Positions 8,701-18,792 of a stretch of 64,000 bases of DNA are shown one piece after another. A model generated the notes under the pieces. The model ran no database searches. It worked only from the letters and a program-made list of their open reading frames with translations, and was not told where the DNA came from. The DNA is from Mesorhabditis belari (lineage: Eukaryota; Nematoda; Chromadorea; Rhabditida; Rhabditidae): NCBI GenBank assembly GCA_958450365.1, contig CAUEEP010000759.1, positions 3,143,880 to 3,207,879 on the forward strand, in the 5' to 3' direction. The translations under genes were made by a program, and so were the position numbers. The first letter of the stretch is position 1. Each line of letters opens with the position of its first letter.

Positions 8701-10990
8701 CTAAACTATGGCAAATCTTTGTATCTTTGTGGTTTTTGCTTAATAGCTACTTCTAGACCTGCTTTATGTATAAAAAATAAAACAGGAGGAAAAACAAGAG
8801 CAAAAGCATAAAAGCCGGACAAATTTCATTGATTTCATCATGAAATGAAGGAAAAAAGAATGATTTGATTAAGAGAAACTGAAAAAGTTAATAATTTCCA
8901 TCAAAAAGCGCTAAACTATGGCAAAGCTTTATGCTTTTTTTGCGTAATAGCTACTTCTAGACTGCTTTTTGTATAAAAAATAAAATAGAAGCAAAAACAA
9001 GAGCGAAAGCATAACAAACAATGATATAAGTGAGAAAAACTGAAAAAGTTAGTAATTTCCATCAAAAAGCGCTAAACTCTGGCAAAACTTTGTGCTTTTT
9101 TTGCGTAATAGCTACTTCTGGACTGCTTTTTGTATAAAAAAATAAAACAGAAGCAAAAAAAAGAACAAAAGCATAAAAACATGCAAAATTATGACGGGAA
9201 AGCGAAATAATTCGGCGCGAGAATGAATCCGGAAAATGAAAAGAATGGCAAAATGGGGATTTTGTGCGGGGTACGGTAGCGGGGCACGCTTTAGAAAGCA
9301 CGTCGGGCCGTTTTAGCGTCAGTTTGTTTAAAACCGCAGGCTAATAGGAATCTAATCTCTAATTAATATCTAATTAATATCTAATTACTATCTAATTAAA
9401 TTTAGTTTCGAATTTCATCACAATTTCAGGTGATCGTCGAGTACTTGAGAAGAGTCTCGTCAAGCGGCACAAATACGTGGCAGTGATTGGGACGGTGATC
9501 ATCGTTTATGCTGTTTATCTCACTGCTTATGCTTCGATTCAATTGTTACAGTTGATCAATATGACATCGTGAGTTACGAATGAAAGTATGAATCGGTAGA
9601 TAGACGATTTGAGCTGAGAAAACTGAAGAACAATCGGTTTGAGCTGAGAAAACTGAACTAAATCGCTTTCAAAAGCTTTCGGATAGCTTGAGGAAATGAA
9701 TCGATTGTTCAAAATCAATAAAATAACTCAAAAATTGGGTAACCGAATGGTTATTTCGGTGAAAATGCTTATGAAAGTGCTTATTTTGATGCTGCTTATG
9801 AAAATGCTTATGAAAGTGCACTAGATGCAGCTTTTTAGGCCGCAAATGGTACGTAAAGTAACGCAAAAGCTCACTCAACTAACAAAGCCTTAGCTTAATC
9901 CAATCAAGCTCCAATCAAGCTCCAATCAAGCTTCAAATAAGCTCCAATAAGCTCCAATCAAGCTCCAAACAAGCTCCAATAAGCTCTAATCAAGCTCCAA
10001 TAGGTTCTAATCATGCTCCAATAAGCTCCAATCAAGCTCCACAACAAGCTCTAATCAAGCTCCAAACAACTCTAATCAAGCTCCAAACAACTCTAATCAA
10101 GCTCCAAACAAGCTCTAATCAAGCTCCAATAAGCTCCAATAGGCTCCAATAAGCTCCAATAAGCTCCAATCAATCAAGAACTTTTCAGCGGACTCTCGAG
10201 TCACTACGTGTTCGTTTATGTGAAATATGTTTGTTATACGTTTATTTCACTTCATTCAATCCTTCAACCCGTTTGCTATTTGAGAATGCGAGAGTTTCGA
10301 TGTCTTGTTAAAAGGTTTGTCTAAAAATTGAGCTAATCCTTTGTACTCTGTACTTTGTACACTGTAAACACAGGCTTCCTGGTGTCCTAGTTTGAAAAAC
10401 GATTGACATAGAGTCTTTCAGAAAGCGCACGTTTGTAAGTGGACAAAGTAGGAAGGACAAAGTACAAAGTACAAGGGCAAAGTACAAAGTACAAGGACAA
10501 GGACAAAGTACAAAGTACAAAGCACAGAGTACAGGGACAAAGCACAAAGTACAAAGTACAAAGTACAAGGAGAAAGTACAAGGACAAGGACAAGGACAAA
10601 GCAAAAAGTATCAAGTACAAAGTACAAGGACAAAGCACAAAGTACAAGGACAAAGTACAAGCACAAAGTACAAAGTACTGCCATTGACAATGTCATTCTA
10701 CTATTGTACATTCTTTGTTACATTCATTCTACTATTGTACTATTGTACATTGTCACTCGTATCCCCTTTCTAACGCACTCAACTCTCAATTTCCTTTACG
10801 AGAATCGAGTACAATGGAAGGGATGCGTTTCTAAAAGTATAAGAAGTTAAAGAAAAGATTTTCTTCTAGAGCAATTTGCACGAGTAAACGAAAACAAAGT
10901 GAAATCATCTATCAAGATCAGTGTGGATCCGATGGAAGAAGAAGCGATCTAATCGATTCGAGACGGGCAACGAATAAGGAATTCTTATGA
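4960..10990 (+). CDS. Rhodopsin-like (class A) GPCR, orphan, 427 aa, 11 exons
   Basis: Exons: 4960-5113, 6014-6121, 6334-6511, 6815-6913, 6977-7110, 7511-7594, 7636-7733, 7777-7819, 9430-9568, 10189-10314, 10870-10990. Every junction is GT..AG and the phases join without a break to TGA. The protein has an acidic 50-residue N-terminus with an NGT glycosylation site (residue 20) and seven hydrophobic segments. TM2 carries the usual Asp (NFVLID, D108). The DRY position reads NEY (163-165, in INEYLFICYPL). TM4 has its Trp (W191). TM7 has QPVCY (372-376) in place of NPxxY, followed by LRMREFR. No CWxP is visible in TM6, and I see no Cys at the usual top of TM3. The tail (388-427) is basic. It is presumably a plasma-membrane receptor; the ligand is unknown. 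Introns 1, 8, 9 and 10 hold arrays or a dispersed repeat. Exon 8 (43 nt) is the least certain, supported only by phase and splice sites; the exon 5 donor also has an alternative. Confidence 0.88.
5479..5899. repeat. (CAGA)n microsatellite in GPCR intron 1
   Basis: CAGACAGACAAA variants, interrupted at about 5570-5655 by a GACGAC-rich trinucleotide patch. Stop-free frames on minus give Cys/Leu/Ser/Val repeats that are not genes. Confidence 0.95.
7189..7215 (+). repeat. G-run in GPCR intron 5
   Basis: An uninterrupted run of about 16 G followed by AGGGA, with more GGGG at 7230-7240. It can form a G-quadruplex in DNA and in the pre-mRNA. Run length may be affected by sequencing error. Confidence 0.85.
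8267..9356 (+). mobile_element. 1.1-kb dispersed repeat, copy 1 (GPCR intron 8)
   Basis: Starts AACAATGGAGTAGAAAGG and matches 26167-27262 in the same orientation. It contains about four internal units of 150-190 bp sharing AATTTCCATCAAAAAGCGC, GCGTAATAGCTACTTCTAG and CTGCTTTATGTATAAAAAAT, and ends after GTGCGGGGTACGGTAGCG and a TTTAGAAAGC block. No coding capacity, terminal inverted repeats or poly-A tail were recognised. It is probably a non-autonomous element; class unknown. Confidence 0.8.
9897..10171. repeat. AAGCTCCAAT(CA) minisatellite in GPCR intron 9
   Basis: About 22 copies of AAGCTCCAATC / AAGCTCCAAAC-type 10-13 bp units, ending 18 bp before exon 10. Confidence 0.95.
10338..10392. 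repeat. Short dispersed repeat (partner near 4550)
   Basis: TTTGTACACTGTAAACACAGG plus TGGTGTCCTAG here resembles TTTGTGCTCTGTAAACACAGG plus TGGTGCCTAG at 4552-4592. The pair brackets the GPCR gene and each copy abuts a minisatellite. Confidence 0.6.
10440..10678. repeat. ACAAAGTACAAGG minisatellite in GPCR intron 10
   Basis: Units of 6-7 bp (ACAAAGT, ACAAGG) in irregular order. Stop-free on both strands; not coding. Confidence 0.95.
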
Positions 10991-11041
10991 GTTAAACTAG
11001 CTAAAAAGCTATAAAGCTAAAAAGCTTCCGACAATCGTTTG

Positions 11042-11119
11042 TCCTAGATGGCTCAATTGGCAGCAGTCTCCGGTTCGCAGGCTTACTCTCGGCATCTGGG
11101 TTCGACTCCCCGCAATGCC
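11042..11119 (+). pseudogene. tRNA-like sequence
   Basis: AGATGGCTCAATTGG resembles an A box and CTGGGTTCGACTCCCCG a B box, about 78 nt overall, 50 bp downstream of the GPCR stop. The acceptor arms (TCCTAGA against the 3' AATGCC) do not pair. tRNA-derived relic. Confidence 0.45.
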
Positions 11120-11419
11120 ACTTGATTCTAATCCTTTTCTTTTCTATTTTAAATATATTCTAAGCTTTTCTAAAAGAATTTTTAGCTTTATTGGGTAAAA
11201 GACGGTTGAGAAAATGCTTATATATTTAGAATTATCTATTTTTCTTTTATTTTTTCTATAAATGTGTCGAAAAAGTTCCCAGATTGATTTAAAAATACGT
11301 AAAAGTGCTAGCATTGATTATTTAGAGGTTTTTTTCTTAATAAAATAGTTTATTGAGACCTTAACAATAAATAAATTGAATAAATGGTCGAAATTTTTAC
11401 TATACATTTCTTCAGATGT
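11120..11419. other. AT-rich DNA downstream of the GPCR gene
   Basis: No exon seen. AATAAA at about 11339 and 11366 could serve as distal poly-A signals for the GPCR transcript, but they are 350 bp or more from the stop. Confidence 0.4.
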
Positions 11420-11842
11420 TCTTAGAAGAGCTTAGAAGAGCTTGGAAGGGCTTAGGAGAGCTGGGAAGGGCTTAGAAGAGCTTGGAAGGGCTTAGGAGAG
11501 CTGGGAAGGGCTTCGAAGAGCTTGGAAGGGCTTACGAGAGATGGGAAGGACTTAGGAGAGATGGGAAGGGCTTAGAAGAGCTTGGAAGGGCTTGGAAGGG
11601 CTTAGAAGAGCTTGGAAGGGCTTAGGAGAGATGGGAAGGGCTTGGAAGGGCTTAGAAGAGCTTGGAAGGGCTTAGGAGAGATGGGAAGGGCTTAGAAGAG
11701 CTTGGAAGGGCTTGGAAGGGCTTAGAAGAGCTTGGAAGGGCTTAGAAGAGCTGGGAAAGGCTTAGAAGAGCTTGGAAGGGCTTAGAAGAGCTGGGAAGGG
11801 CTTAGAAGCTCTTAGAAGTTCTTAGAAGCTCTTAGAAGTTTT
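11420..11842. repeat. 20-bp minisatellite CTTAGAAGAGCTTGGAAGGG
   Basis: About 21 units alternating CTTAGAAGAG / CTTGGAAGGG / CTTAGGAGAG half-units of 10 bp. Confidence 0.95.
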
Positions 11843-12360
11843 TAATGGCGATAGACCAAATGGAGAAGTCAAACGGGTTTAGATCGAAGCTTTTCGAGGG
11901 TCATGTAGAATGTAGACTTGCCTACATTTGACCTGGGCTCAGTAGCTTGGAAACAGCTGGGCTTCAGTCTTGTCTTCAGCCATTGGCGTTTCGCAAACGT
12001 TGCCTTTGCCTTTGCCTGCAAACTTTATCGCTCTAATAATTCTGACACACTAAAAACCAGTCTGGAAACTTTTGCGACACTCTGTAAGTTCTCTAACTTT
12101 ATAAGGCTTTATCCAACCTTCCTTAGTCGATTTTCAAGATCTTAAGCTTTAAAACTCGTCCCTTTCATGTAAATCCTCAATTTTGATCGCTCCAAAAACA
12201 TTTCTTGGTATTTAATGTGATACAATCTTTGTATTTTTGCACAATCTTTGATTTTTGTTGTAAAATCTTAGTATTTTGGTGTAATTTTTCTTTTATATCT
12301 TATTATTTTTGATTTTTAATGTTTTTGGGTGATTCTGGGTGATTTCTCTGTGAATATTCT
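11843..12360. other. Non-genic stretch
   Basis: No supported exon. A 75-codon plus frame at 11918-12145 has no recognisable domain and no splice context. Confidence 0.5.
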
Positions 12361-12598
12361 GTCTTTTTCTTCTCTTTTTCTTCTCTTTTTCTTCTCTTTT
12401 CTTCCTTTTTTCTCTCTTTTCTTCTCTTTTGTTCTCTTTTCTTCTCTTTTCTTCTCTTTTCTTCTCTTTTCTTCTCTTTTCTTCTCTTTTCTTCTCTTTT
12501 CTTCCTTTTTTTCTCTTTTCTTCTCTTTTTCTTCTCTTTTCTCTCTTTTCTTCTCTTTTCTTCCTTTTTTCTCTCTTTCTTTCTCTTTTCTTCTCTTT
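12361..12598. repeat. TTTTCTTCTC 10-bp polypyrimidine array
   Basis: About 24 units, all pyrimidine on plus. It can form a triplex (H-DNA) and yields stop-free Lys/Glu/Arg frames on minus that are not genes. Confidence 0.95.
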
Positions 12599-12745
12599 TC
12601 AACCATTCTCCCAATTAAAATCTCATTCTTTCACGGGTTTACAATGAAATTAAATGAAAGCTTTCGAATCAAATCAAAAATTTTGAAAAACATAAGAATA
12701 AATATTCATTTTATTATCATATATTTGTTTATCAAAAAAAAAACT

Positions 12746-12751
12746 TTTATT
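12746..12751 (-). terminator. Poly-A signal AATAAA for the 213-aa gene
   Basis: AATAAA on the minus strand about 70 nt downstream of the TGA at 12820-12822, followed by a T-rich stretch. Confidence 0.5.
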
Positions 12752-12819
12752 CTTTATGCATTACACGAAAATTTATCTACAACCCGTCATTTTGATCATT
12801 CTTTTCCTTGAACTTCTCC

Positions 12820-15800
12820 TCAATTCATCCACGGATCGAAATCTTCATGGTTTTTCGTCCTTTCAAATGATTTCTCTCTCGATTCCGTGAGAATCCACTT
12901 TTTCGGTTTGGCTTTGATTTGCTAAAGATGGGTAATTGCTAAAAATGGGTAATTAGACAATAACAATCGAAATTGCCAAACATGGATACCAGCTAATAGA
13001 CATTGTTATCGGATCGGATCGGATAGAGATTTATCGGGTGGGGTGGGATCGGATCGGAGGAGGACCGATCCGATCCATCTGGTCGACTGGACTAGACGGA
13101 TGATCCATCCGATCGACCAGGCTAGACTGATCAGATCCATCCAACTGACCAGGCTAGACTGATCAGATCCATCCGATTGACCGGACTGAGCTAGCCCGAT
13201 CCGATCCATCCAACCGACTGAGCTAGACCGATCCGGCCCATCCAATCGACCGATTGACCTAGCCCGATCCATCCGATCGACCGGACTGAGCTAGTCCGAT
13301 CCGATCCATCCAACCGACTGAGCTAGACCGATCCGGTCCATCCAACCGACCGGACCAGACAGACGATCCATCCAATCGACCGGACTAGACAGACGATCCA
13401 TCCAACCAACCAGACTAGACGGACGATCCCTAGACGGCTAACCCGATCCTATCTGATTTTGCCAAAAGAAACCCAGCTAACATTGGATGAGTTACAAGTT
13501 GTCATTGTCATTGTCATTGTCTTGTCATTGTCATTGTCATTGTCATTATCTTATCACTCACCTGGAAATCCTCTTGATCTTCATTCGGTCGAATCTTGAA
13601 AGCACGATCTTTTCCTCGTTTATTCAATGAGGCTGAAATGTTCTTATCTTCATTTTTACAGATTAACCTAGTAAACATAGAACACACAGTATTCTTAGGG
13701 TAAATCAAGGGTGCCTACAGTGTCCCTAACTACCGTAATCCTTAGGATAAACAGTGTCCAAGCCATAGTATCTACAGTGTTCCAGTATCCTTATACAATA
13801 ATTGAGTGTAAATCCTAAGGAAAGTTTTCTCAAAACTTACCAAGCCTTCGATTTGTCGAAGTGAATGAAACGAGACGGGGTTTCACGCGTTTCGGTTCGG
13901 GTTTTCCTTCGATCTAAAGATTAATCAAGAATTCTATAGTACTTGTTGTACGGTAGCATTTCTGATGACCTGAAAATAATTTGGTATTTGTAAAGGTAAA
14001 ATGCATAGTCCATACAGTAGTCTTAGGATATCTGCAACTTGTTTCCGCCATAGTACCTACAGTACCCTGTGCTATACGGTATTCGAATTCGAGTGTACAT
14101 CCTAGGCTTCACTAACTCGACCGCAACCGTTACCAACAGTCCCGACTGTAACCCTAGGGTATACAGTATCCAAAGTGTCCCTAACTACCGTAATCCTTAG
14201 AATAAACTGTACCCAGGCTGCCTCTATCTACCCTAATTCCTACTTACAGTACTCCCATCAACCATAGGGTTACAGGCTGTAGGGTGCTGTATATAGGATT
14301 ACGATAGTCACAGTACTCCTAAGCTTTAGAGATAGAGGTACAGGCCGTAGGGGTACTGTCGATAGGTTTAAGGTGTCTACAGTCCTCTACAGGCCCTAGA
14401 GATAGAGCTACAGGCCGTAGGGGTACTGTAGATAGGACTACGGTAGCTATAGTACCCCTATAGGCTCTAGAGACTGGCTGTAGGGGTACCGTAGATAGGG
14501 TTACGGTATCTACAGTCTCCTATAGGCCTAGAGATAGGGCTACAGGCCGTAGGGGTACTGTAGGTAAGGTTACGATATCTACAGTACCCCTAAGCCCTAG
14601 AGATAGGGTTACAGGCTGTAGGGGTACTGTAGATAGGGTTACAGTAGCCACAGTACCCCTAGAAACCTAGAACGATAGGCTACAGGCTGTAGGGATGCTG
14701 TAGATAGGGTTACGGTATCTACAGTCTCCTGTGGGCCTAGAGATAGGTCTACAGGCCGTAGGGATGCTGTAGATAGGGTTACCGTAGCTACAGTACCCTT
14801 TAAATATACAGTATCCAAGTATTAAAGCTACCGTAGCCCTCTACCGTAGGACTTAGAGCGAAGGCTAGCAGCTAGCGCCTTGTACTAATTCTATTTGGGT
14901 TTGGGCTACGGTAACTTTGATACTCTGGATGCCCATTTCTGGGATCTCAGCCAGTCCTCGGAGCTTAGGTTTAGGCTTAGGATTTAGAAATCTTCCAACC
15001 TTTTCCACCAAATGCCCATCATCTTCTGACTCTTCAGATCTGACGTTGTTGATCTAAAGTATTTTATTTTTACTCCCAAAACCCTCGTTCCCCTACTTGT
15101 TCGGCGAATTTCATCACTTTCCTCAGTCGACTCTTCAGTGAATCTTTAGGGATCTAGAATTTGATTGGTTTTAAAGTTTTCAGATTTCAGTCTTCAGTCT
15201 TCAGTCTTCAGTCTTCAGCTTTCAGTCTTCAGCTTTCAAATCAAATCAAATCAAATCTTAGTCAAATCATCAAATCGTTTACAATAATCTTCTCTTCTCC
15301 AAGTTCCATCAATTGATATTTCGATGGGAGCAAGCTTTGCACAGATTTTCGCTCAGCCGAAATGTCCTAAACAGTTTTAAAATCGAAAAATGATTGAAAT
15401 CTAAAGGTTTTAAATAGAATTAGCATAGATTTTGCTAATAAATTCTATTTTTTTTGCAATATTTATAATGATTTTTACTTTCAACGGTCGACTCTCATCA
15501 GTTTTAACCAGCGTCGCACTGTCGAAAGCTTGAGGAGCTGGAAAATTGCGTAAATAAATGCAGATTACTGTAGAATTCCATTCAAAATACTTAGTTTTAA
15601 ATAAATTTTAATCAAAAAGTACCGTTAAAGTTTTAAAATTCGAAATAAACAAAAGAAAACAAAAGAAAACAAAAGAAATCTTTCACTCACCTTTTCCCAC
15701 TTCTTCATCGCTTGCTTTAAGGTGAACAAGGCCTGTTTCAGGGAGGTTTTTCGTTGAGAATTCACTGAATAGCTTTTTGTTAGATGAATATCTTTATAAA

Positions 15801-16553
15801 TGAATATTATAGATTCCTAGTGTCTTCCCTGTGCTCACCTGAGTACTCCCTGCCTAAATACCCCCTTTGCCAGAAGAATTTTGCGTTTTTCTCGATGTAC
15901 AATGAACCAATTGAGTTGTTTTTGGTTTCATTGGATAGAGGAGCGTTAGACGAATCGAATGAAACCAAAAACAACTCAATTGGTTCATTGTACATCGAGA
16001 AAAACACAAGATGCCTCTAGCAAAGGGAGGACTTAGGGATGGATACTCAGATGAGCACAGGGAGGACACTAGGAATCTATAATATTCATTTATAAAGATA
16101 TTCAGTTATCAAAGGGATTTAGTTATAAACGTATACATTCCGAGTGTCCCCCTGCCCTCTGCCATCCTGAGTAAGCCTCTGCCCCCAAATGCCCCCCTTG
16201 CCAGGGGCATTTTACGTTTTTCTCAACGTACAATGAACCAATTGAGTTGTTTTTGGTTTCATTCGATTCGTCTAACTCTCCTCTATCCAATGAAACCAAA
16301 AACAACTCAATTGGTTCATTGTACATCGAGAAAAACACAAAATTCTTCCGGCAAGGGGGGATTTAGGGGCAGAGGCTTACTCAGAAAGGCAGAGGGCAAG
16401 GGGACACTCTGGATGTATACCTTTGTAGCTAAATCCCTTTGATAACTGAATATCGTTACTTTAACTGTATATCTTTAGAATCTAGACTAAAATAACTAAA
16501 ATCTAGACTAACCCAATCCGTTTTGCACGTGGAAACATAAAATCTAGCGCCAT
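12820..16553 (-). CDS. Hypothetical protein, 213 aa, 10 exons
   Basis: Exons in order of translation: 16553-16513, 15764-15691, 15537-15479, 15366-15283, 15153-15097, 15053-15000, 13969-13943, 13913-13841, 13632-13562, 12921-12820. All junctions are GT..AG and the phases join to a TGA. The start is the first ATG after an acceptor-like TTTCCCAG at about 16578. The product begins MALDFMFPRAKRIG, is hydrophilic with no signal peptide or membrane segment, has an acidic patch (RSEESEDDGH) and then a basic C-terminal half (KPEPKRVKPRL, NKRGKDRAFKIRP, KAKPKKW), and ends DFDPWMN. I do not recognise the family; the basic tail would suit a nuclear or RNA/DNA-binding role, but that is a guess. Exon 7 is only 27 nt. 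Intron 6 holds the TACCGTA minisatellite. Exons 1 and 2 are the least certain, and the first exon could lie further upstream. Confidence 0.65.
13005..13445. repeat. GATCCATCC-based minisatellite
   Basis: Degenerate units of about 35-45 bp built from CCGATCCGATCCATCC, AACCGACTGAGCTAGA and variants, inside intron 9 of the 213-aa gene. Confidence 0.9.
13498..13555. repeat. (TCATTG)n hexanucleotide
   Basis: Nine or so copies of GTCATT, ending a few bases from the exon donor at 13561. Confidence 0.95.
13985..14850. repeat. TACCGTA/TACAGTA minisatellite (about 60-65 bp units)
   Basis: About nine degenerate units sharing CTAGAGATAGGGCTACAGG, CCGTAGGGGTACTGTAGATA and GGTTACGGTATCTACAGTA in intron 6 of the 213-aa gene. 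Each unit contains near-palindromic CTGTAG/CTACAG words, so it can form hairpins. Similar CTACAGTA-rich repeats are widespread in Caenorhabditis genomes. Confidence 0.9.
15182..15262. repeat. CTTCAGT and AAATC short repeats
   Basis: Seven-base CTTCAGT units followed by AATCA units, in intron 4 of the 213-aa gene. Confidence 0.85.
15786..16103. mobile_element. Fold-back (hairpin) element, copy 1
   Basis: Nearly complete inverted repeat with arms of about 150 bp. GAATATCTTTATAAATGAAT at 15786 is mirrored at 16084-16103, and CAATGAACCAATTGAGTTG is mirrored either side of a roughly 25-bp loop near 15945. It lies in intron 1 of the 213-aa gene. No coding capacity; probably a MITE. Confidence 0.9.
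16097..16454. mobile_element. Fold-back element, copy 2, abutting copy 1
   Basis: A second inverted repeat with related core (ACAATGAACCAATTGAG on both arms) but different outer arms (ATCAAAGGGATTTAGTTA mirrored at 16427-16444). It shares the terminal GATATTC with copy 1, and its loop (GATTCGTCTAA..TCCTCTATCC) is inverted relative to copy 1. Confidence 0.9.
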
Positions 16554-16576
16554 TGGATGGAAAAATTTCGGATTCG

Positions 16577-16585
16577 CTGGGAAAT
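16577..16585 (-). promoter_or_regulatory. Possible trans-splice acceptor for the 213-aa gene
   Basis: GATTTCCCAG on minus, 24 nt before the ATG at 16553. It could be a spliced-leader acceptor or a normal intron end if an upstream exon exists. Confidence 0.35.
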
Positions 16586-17160
16586 CGAAAGAAATCGACG
16601 AATCATCACATTCAATCAATGAAAAGAGAAAGAAAAGCAGAAAATTCAAGAGAGAAAACGAAAACATCTGAATTTTGTTCTTTAAAAAGCCTCAAGCATA
16701 GTAGAAACATTGAAAAACATTAAAAAACATTAAAAAACATTGAAAAACATTAAAAAACATTAAAAAACAAACAAACATTTCTCAAAAGAACAAATAAAAA
16801 GCTCTAAAGGATTTCAGAAAAAAGAGAAATCCAAAAAAAACCCCATTTTCTTCAAAGATTTTATTCAAAATCGCAAGATTTTTCGGGAGATGTTAAAGAA
16901 TTTTTTTTTTTTGATTAAAAGAGACTTTGGGAAAATTTTCTTTCGAAAATGAAACCCGTTTCATATTTGATGTGAAAGGAGATGAAAAAAAATCTAAGGG
17001 GTTATCTTTGGGGAAAAAAACGGGTTTTTTCTTTTGCCCAATTTCAGCCAAAAAGGCTCAGAGCTTTTTGTTTGATTCTTAAAGATAAAAAGCCATATTC
17101 ATAGCTTTTGAGAATTTGGCTCTTTGCTTGTGTCTCTGCGTGAAAACTTTACTAGGAGCC
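16586..17160. other. AT-rich DNA upstream of the 213-aa gene
   Basis: Contains a small AAAAACATTG/A repeat at 16708-16768 and poly-A/poly-T runs. No exon supported. Confidence 0.5.
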
Positions 17161-17446
17161 AAAAGCCTAAAGCCCTTAAAGCCTAAAGCCCTTAAAGCTA
17201 CTAAAGCCCTTAAAGCTACTAAAGCTCCTAAAGCAACTAAAGCAATTAAAGCCCCTAAAGCTACTAAAGCTCCTAAAGCAACTAAAGCTACTAAAGCTCC
17301 TAAAGCAACTAAAGCTCCTAAAGCAACTAAAGCAATTAAAGCCCCTAAAGCCCCTAAAGCTACTAAAGCCCTTAAAGCAACTAAAGCCCCCAAAGCCCCT
17401 AAAGCAACTAAAGCCCCTAAAGCCCTTAAAGCCCCTAAAGCCAAAA
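17161..17446. repeat. AAAGCNNCT minisatellite
   Basis: About 31 units of 9 bp (CTAAAGCTC, CTAAAGCAA, CTTAAAGCC). Because 9 is a multiple of 3, both strands stay open: Lys-Ala-Thr/Pro repeats on plus, Ala-Leu-Gly on minus. It ends at the left terminal repeat of the element at 17452. Confidence 0.95.
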
Positions 17447-17451
17447 AAATG

Positions 17452-18322
17452 CTAACAAGGGAACCTTCCCAAGTTACCCGCGAGTTACAATATGAGGTAG
17501 GTGCCAAAAGAAAGGCCTGAAAGGCCCGAAAGGTTCAGAAGTACGCGCAGAAACTGTTTTCAATGCGCAATCAAAAACACTAGCTTTAAGAGCAATGTGC
17601 ACAGAGCATGAAACTAATATTATTGCATCCGTTTTCTTCACAATCGCGCATATTTTTCCTGTCAAAGAGATACTTCGTCGGAGTCTAAAAATCTCGCGAA
17701 TCTTGAGGGATGTATCCTGCTCGGAAAAAGGAAAATTGACGAAACTTGAGAAATACTGGAGCTTTAAGCTGCTCACACACGAACTTTAATGAACTTTAAA
17801 GAACCCGAAAGAACTTTAATGATATTGTCTCGCTTGCTGATCTTGAAATCCGGTTTGCTGGCTCGGCGGGCGGCTGGCTCGAATGTGATCGTGAATTCTT
17901 TTCATTACGCCTTTAAATGGTTGAAAGAAGTAAACATCCAATGGTTCAACGAGTCCTGTACACAAAGAAAGCACTGCTGCTTGGTGGTGAGCACTCTGAC
18001 TGCTGGTGGATCCGAACCAAGAGTTCAAAGAGTTCCCAGCGCAGGCACACTAACCACTAGCCTACGAGCTGGCTTTTGGGATGGAAAGCCTTTCCGCCTT
18101 TCCTTTTGGGAAAGGAAAGCCTTTCCGCCTTTCCTTTCCCAAAAATCAGTGTGCCAGAAATTCGAGAAAAGCCTTTATTTTTTCGAAATTCAAATGGCTA
18201 TAACTTTGTGCGTTTTGTCGATTTGCGACTTTTGAAAACAGTTTCTGAACGTACATTTTCAGGCCTTTCTTTTGGCACCTCATATTATAACTCGCGGGTA
18301 ACTTGGAAAGGTTCCCTTATAA
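17452..18322. mobile_element. Inverted-repeat transposon-like element, 0.87 kb
   Basis: Terminal inverted repeats of about 65 bp: left AGGGAACCTTCCCAAGTTA, right arm mirrored with about 90 percent identity through CCAAAAGAAAGGCCTGA. The interior carries a tRNA-like sequence at 17992-18066 and two copies of GCCTTTCCGCCTTTCCTTT at about 18088-18137. No transposase seen, so presumably non-autonomous. Confidence 0.8.
17992..18066 (-). pseudogene. tRNA-like sequence inside the inverted-repeat element
   Basis: On minus: GTAGGCTAGTGGTTAGTGTG (A box) and CTTGGTTCGGATCCACC (B box), with a long variable region. It resembles the copies at 22996-23074 and 23345-23420. Confidence 0.5.
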
Positions 18323-18792
18323 GAAATTCAATGATTAAAAATGCCAAAAAATCTCCAGGCTTTCATATTTCTTTAGTTATCTTTTTTTCAAAATCTTTTT
18401 CCTCTTTTTTTTCTTTTTACTTAAGGCCAAACGAGAATACAAAGTGCGCTCCGTCGCTTTTGTATCACACAAACGATCTTTAGAGGAAGGACAAGAGAAT
18501 CAGGGATATTCAAAATCAAAGCATCAAATAAGATTTCACGGAAAAGAGCTACTTTTCTGCACACAATGTTTTTGAGAGATTTCTAGTTTCTAATGTTCTT
18601 AAAAATTCTCAAATTCATTTTTCAAATGAATTAACAATCTAAATTTTTCCTATTGTTCTGTAAAACGATAAGAACAATAGGAAAATTTACAAAAATTTCG
18701 ATTTCTTCGAGTTCATTCACAAGGCGATATCTCAAATCCTAAAACTTTAGAAACTGTCGCAAAACCGCGAGAATAAACTCGTACTTGTCATC

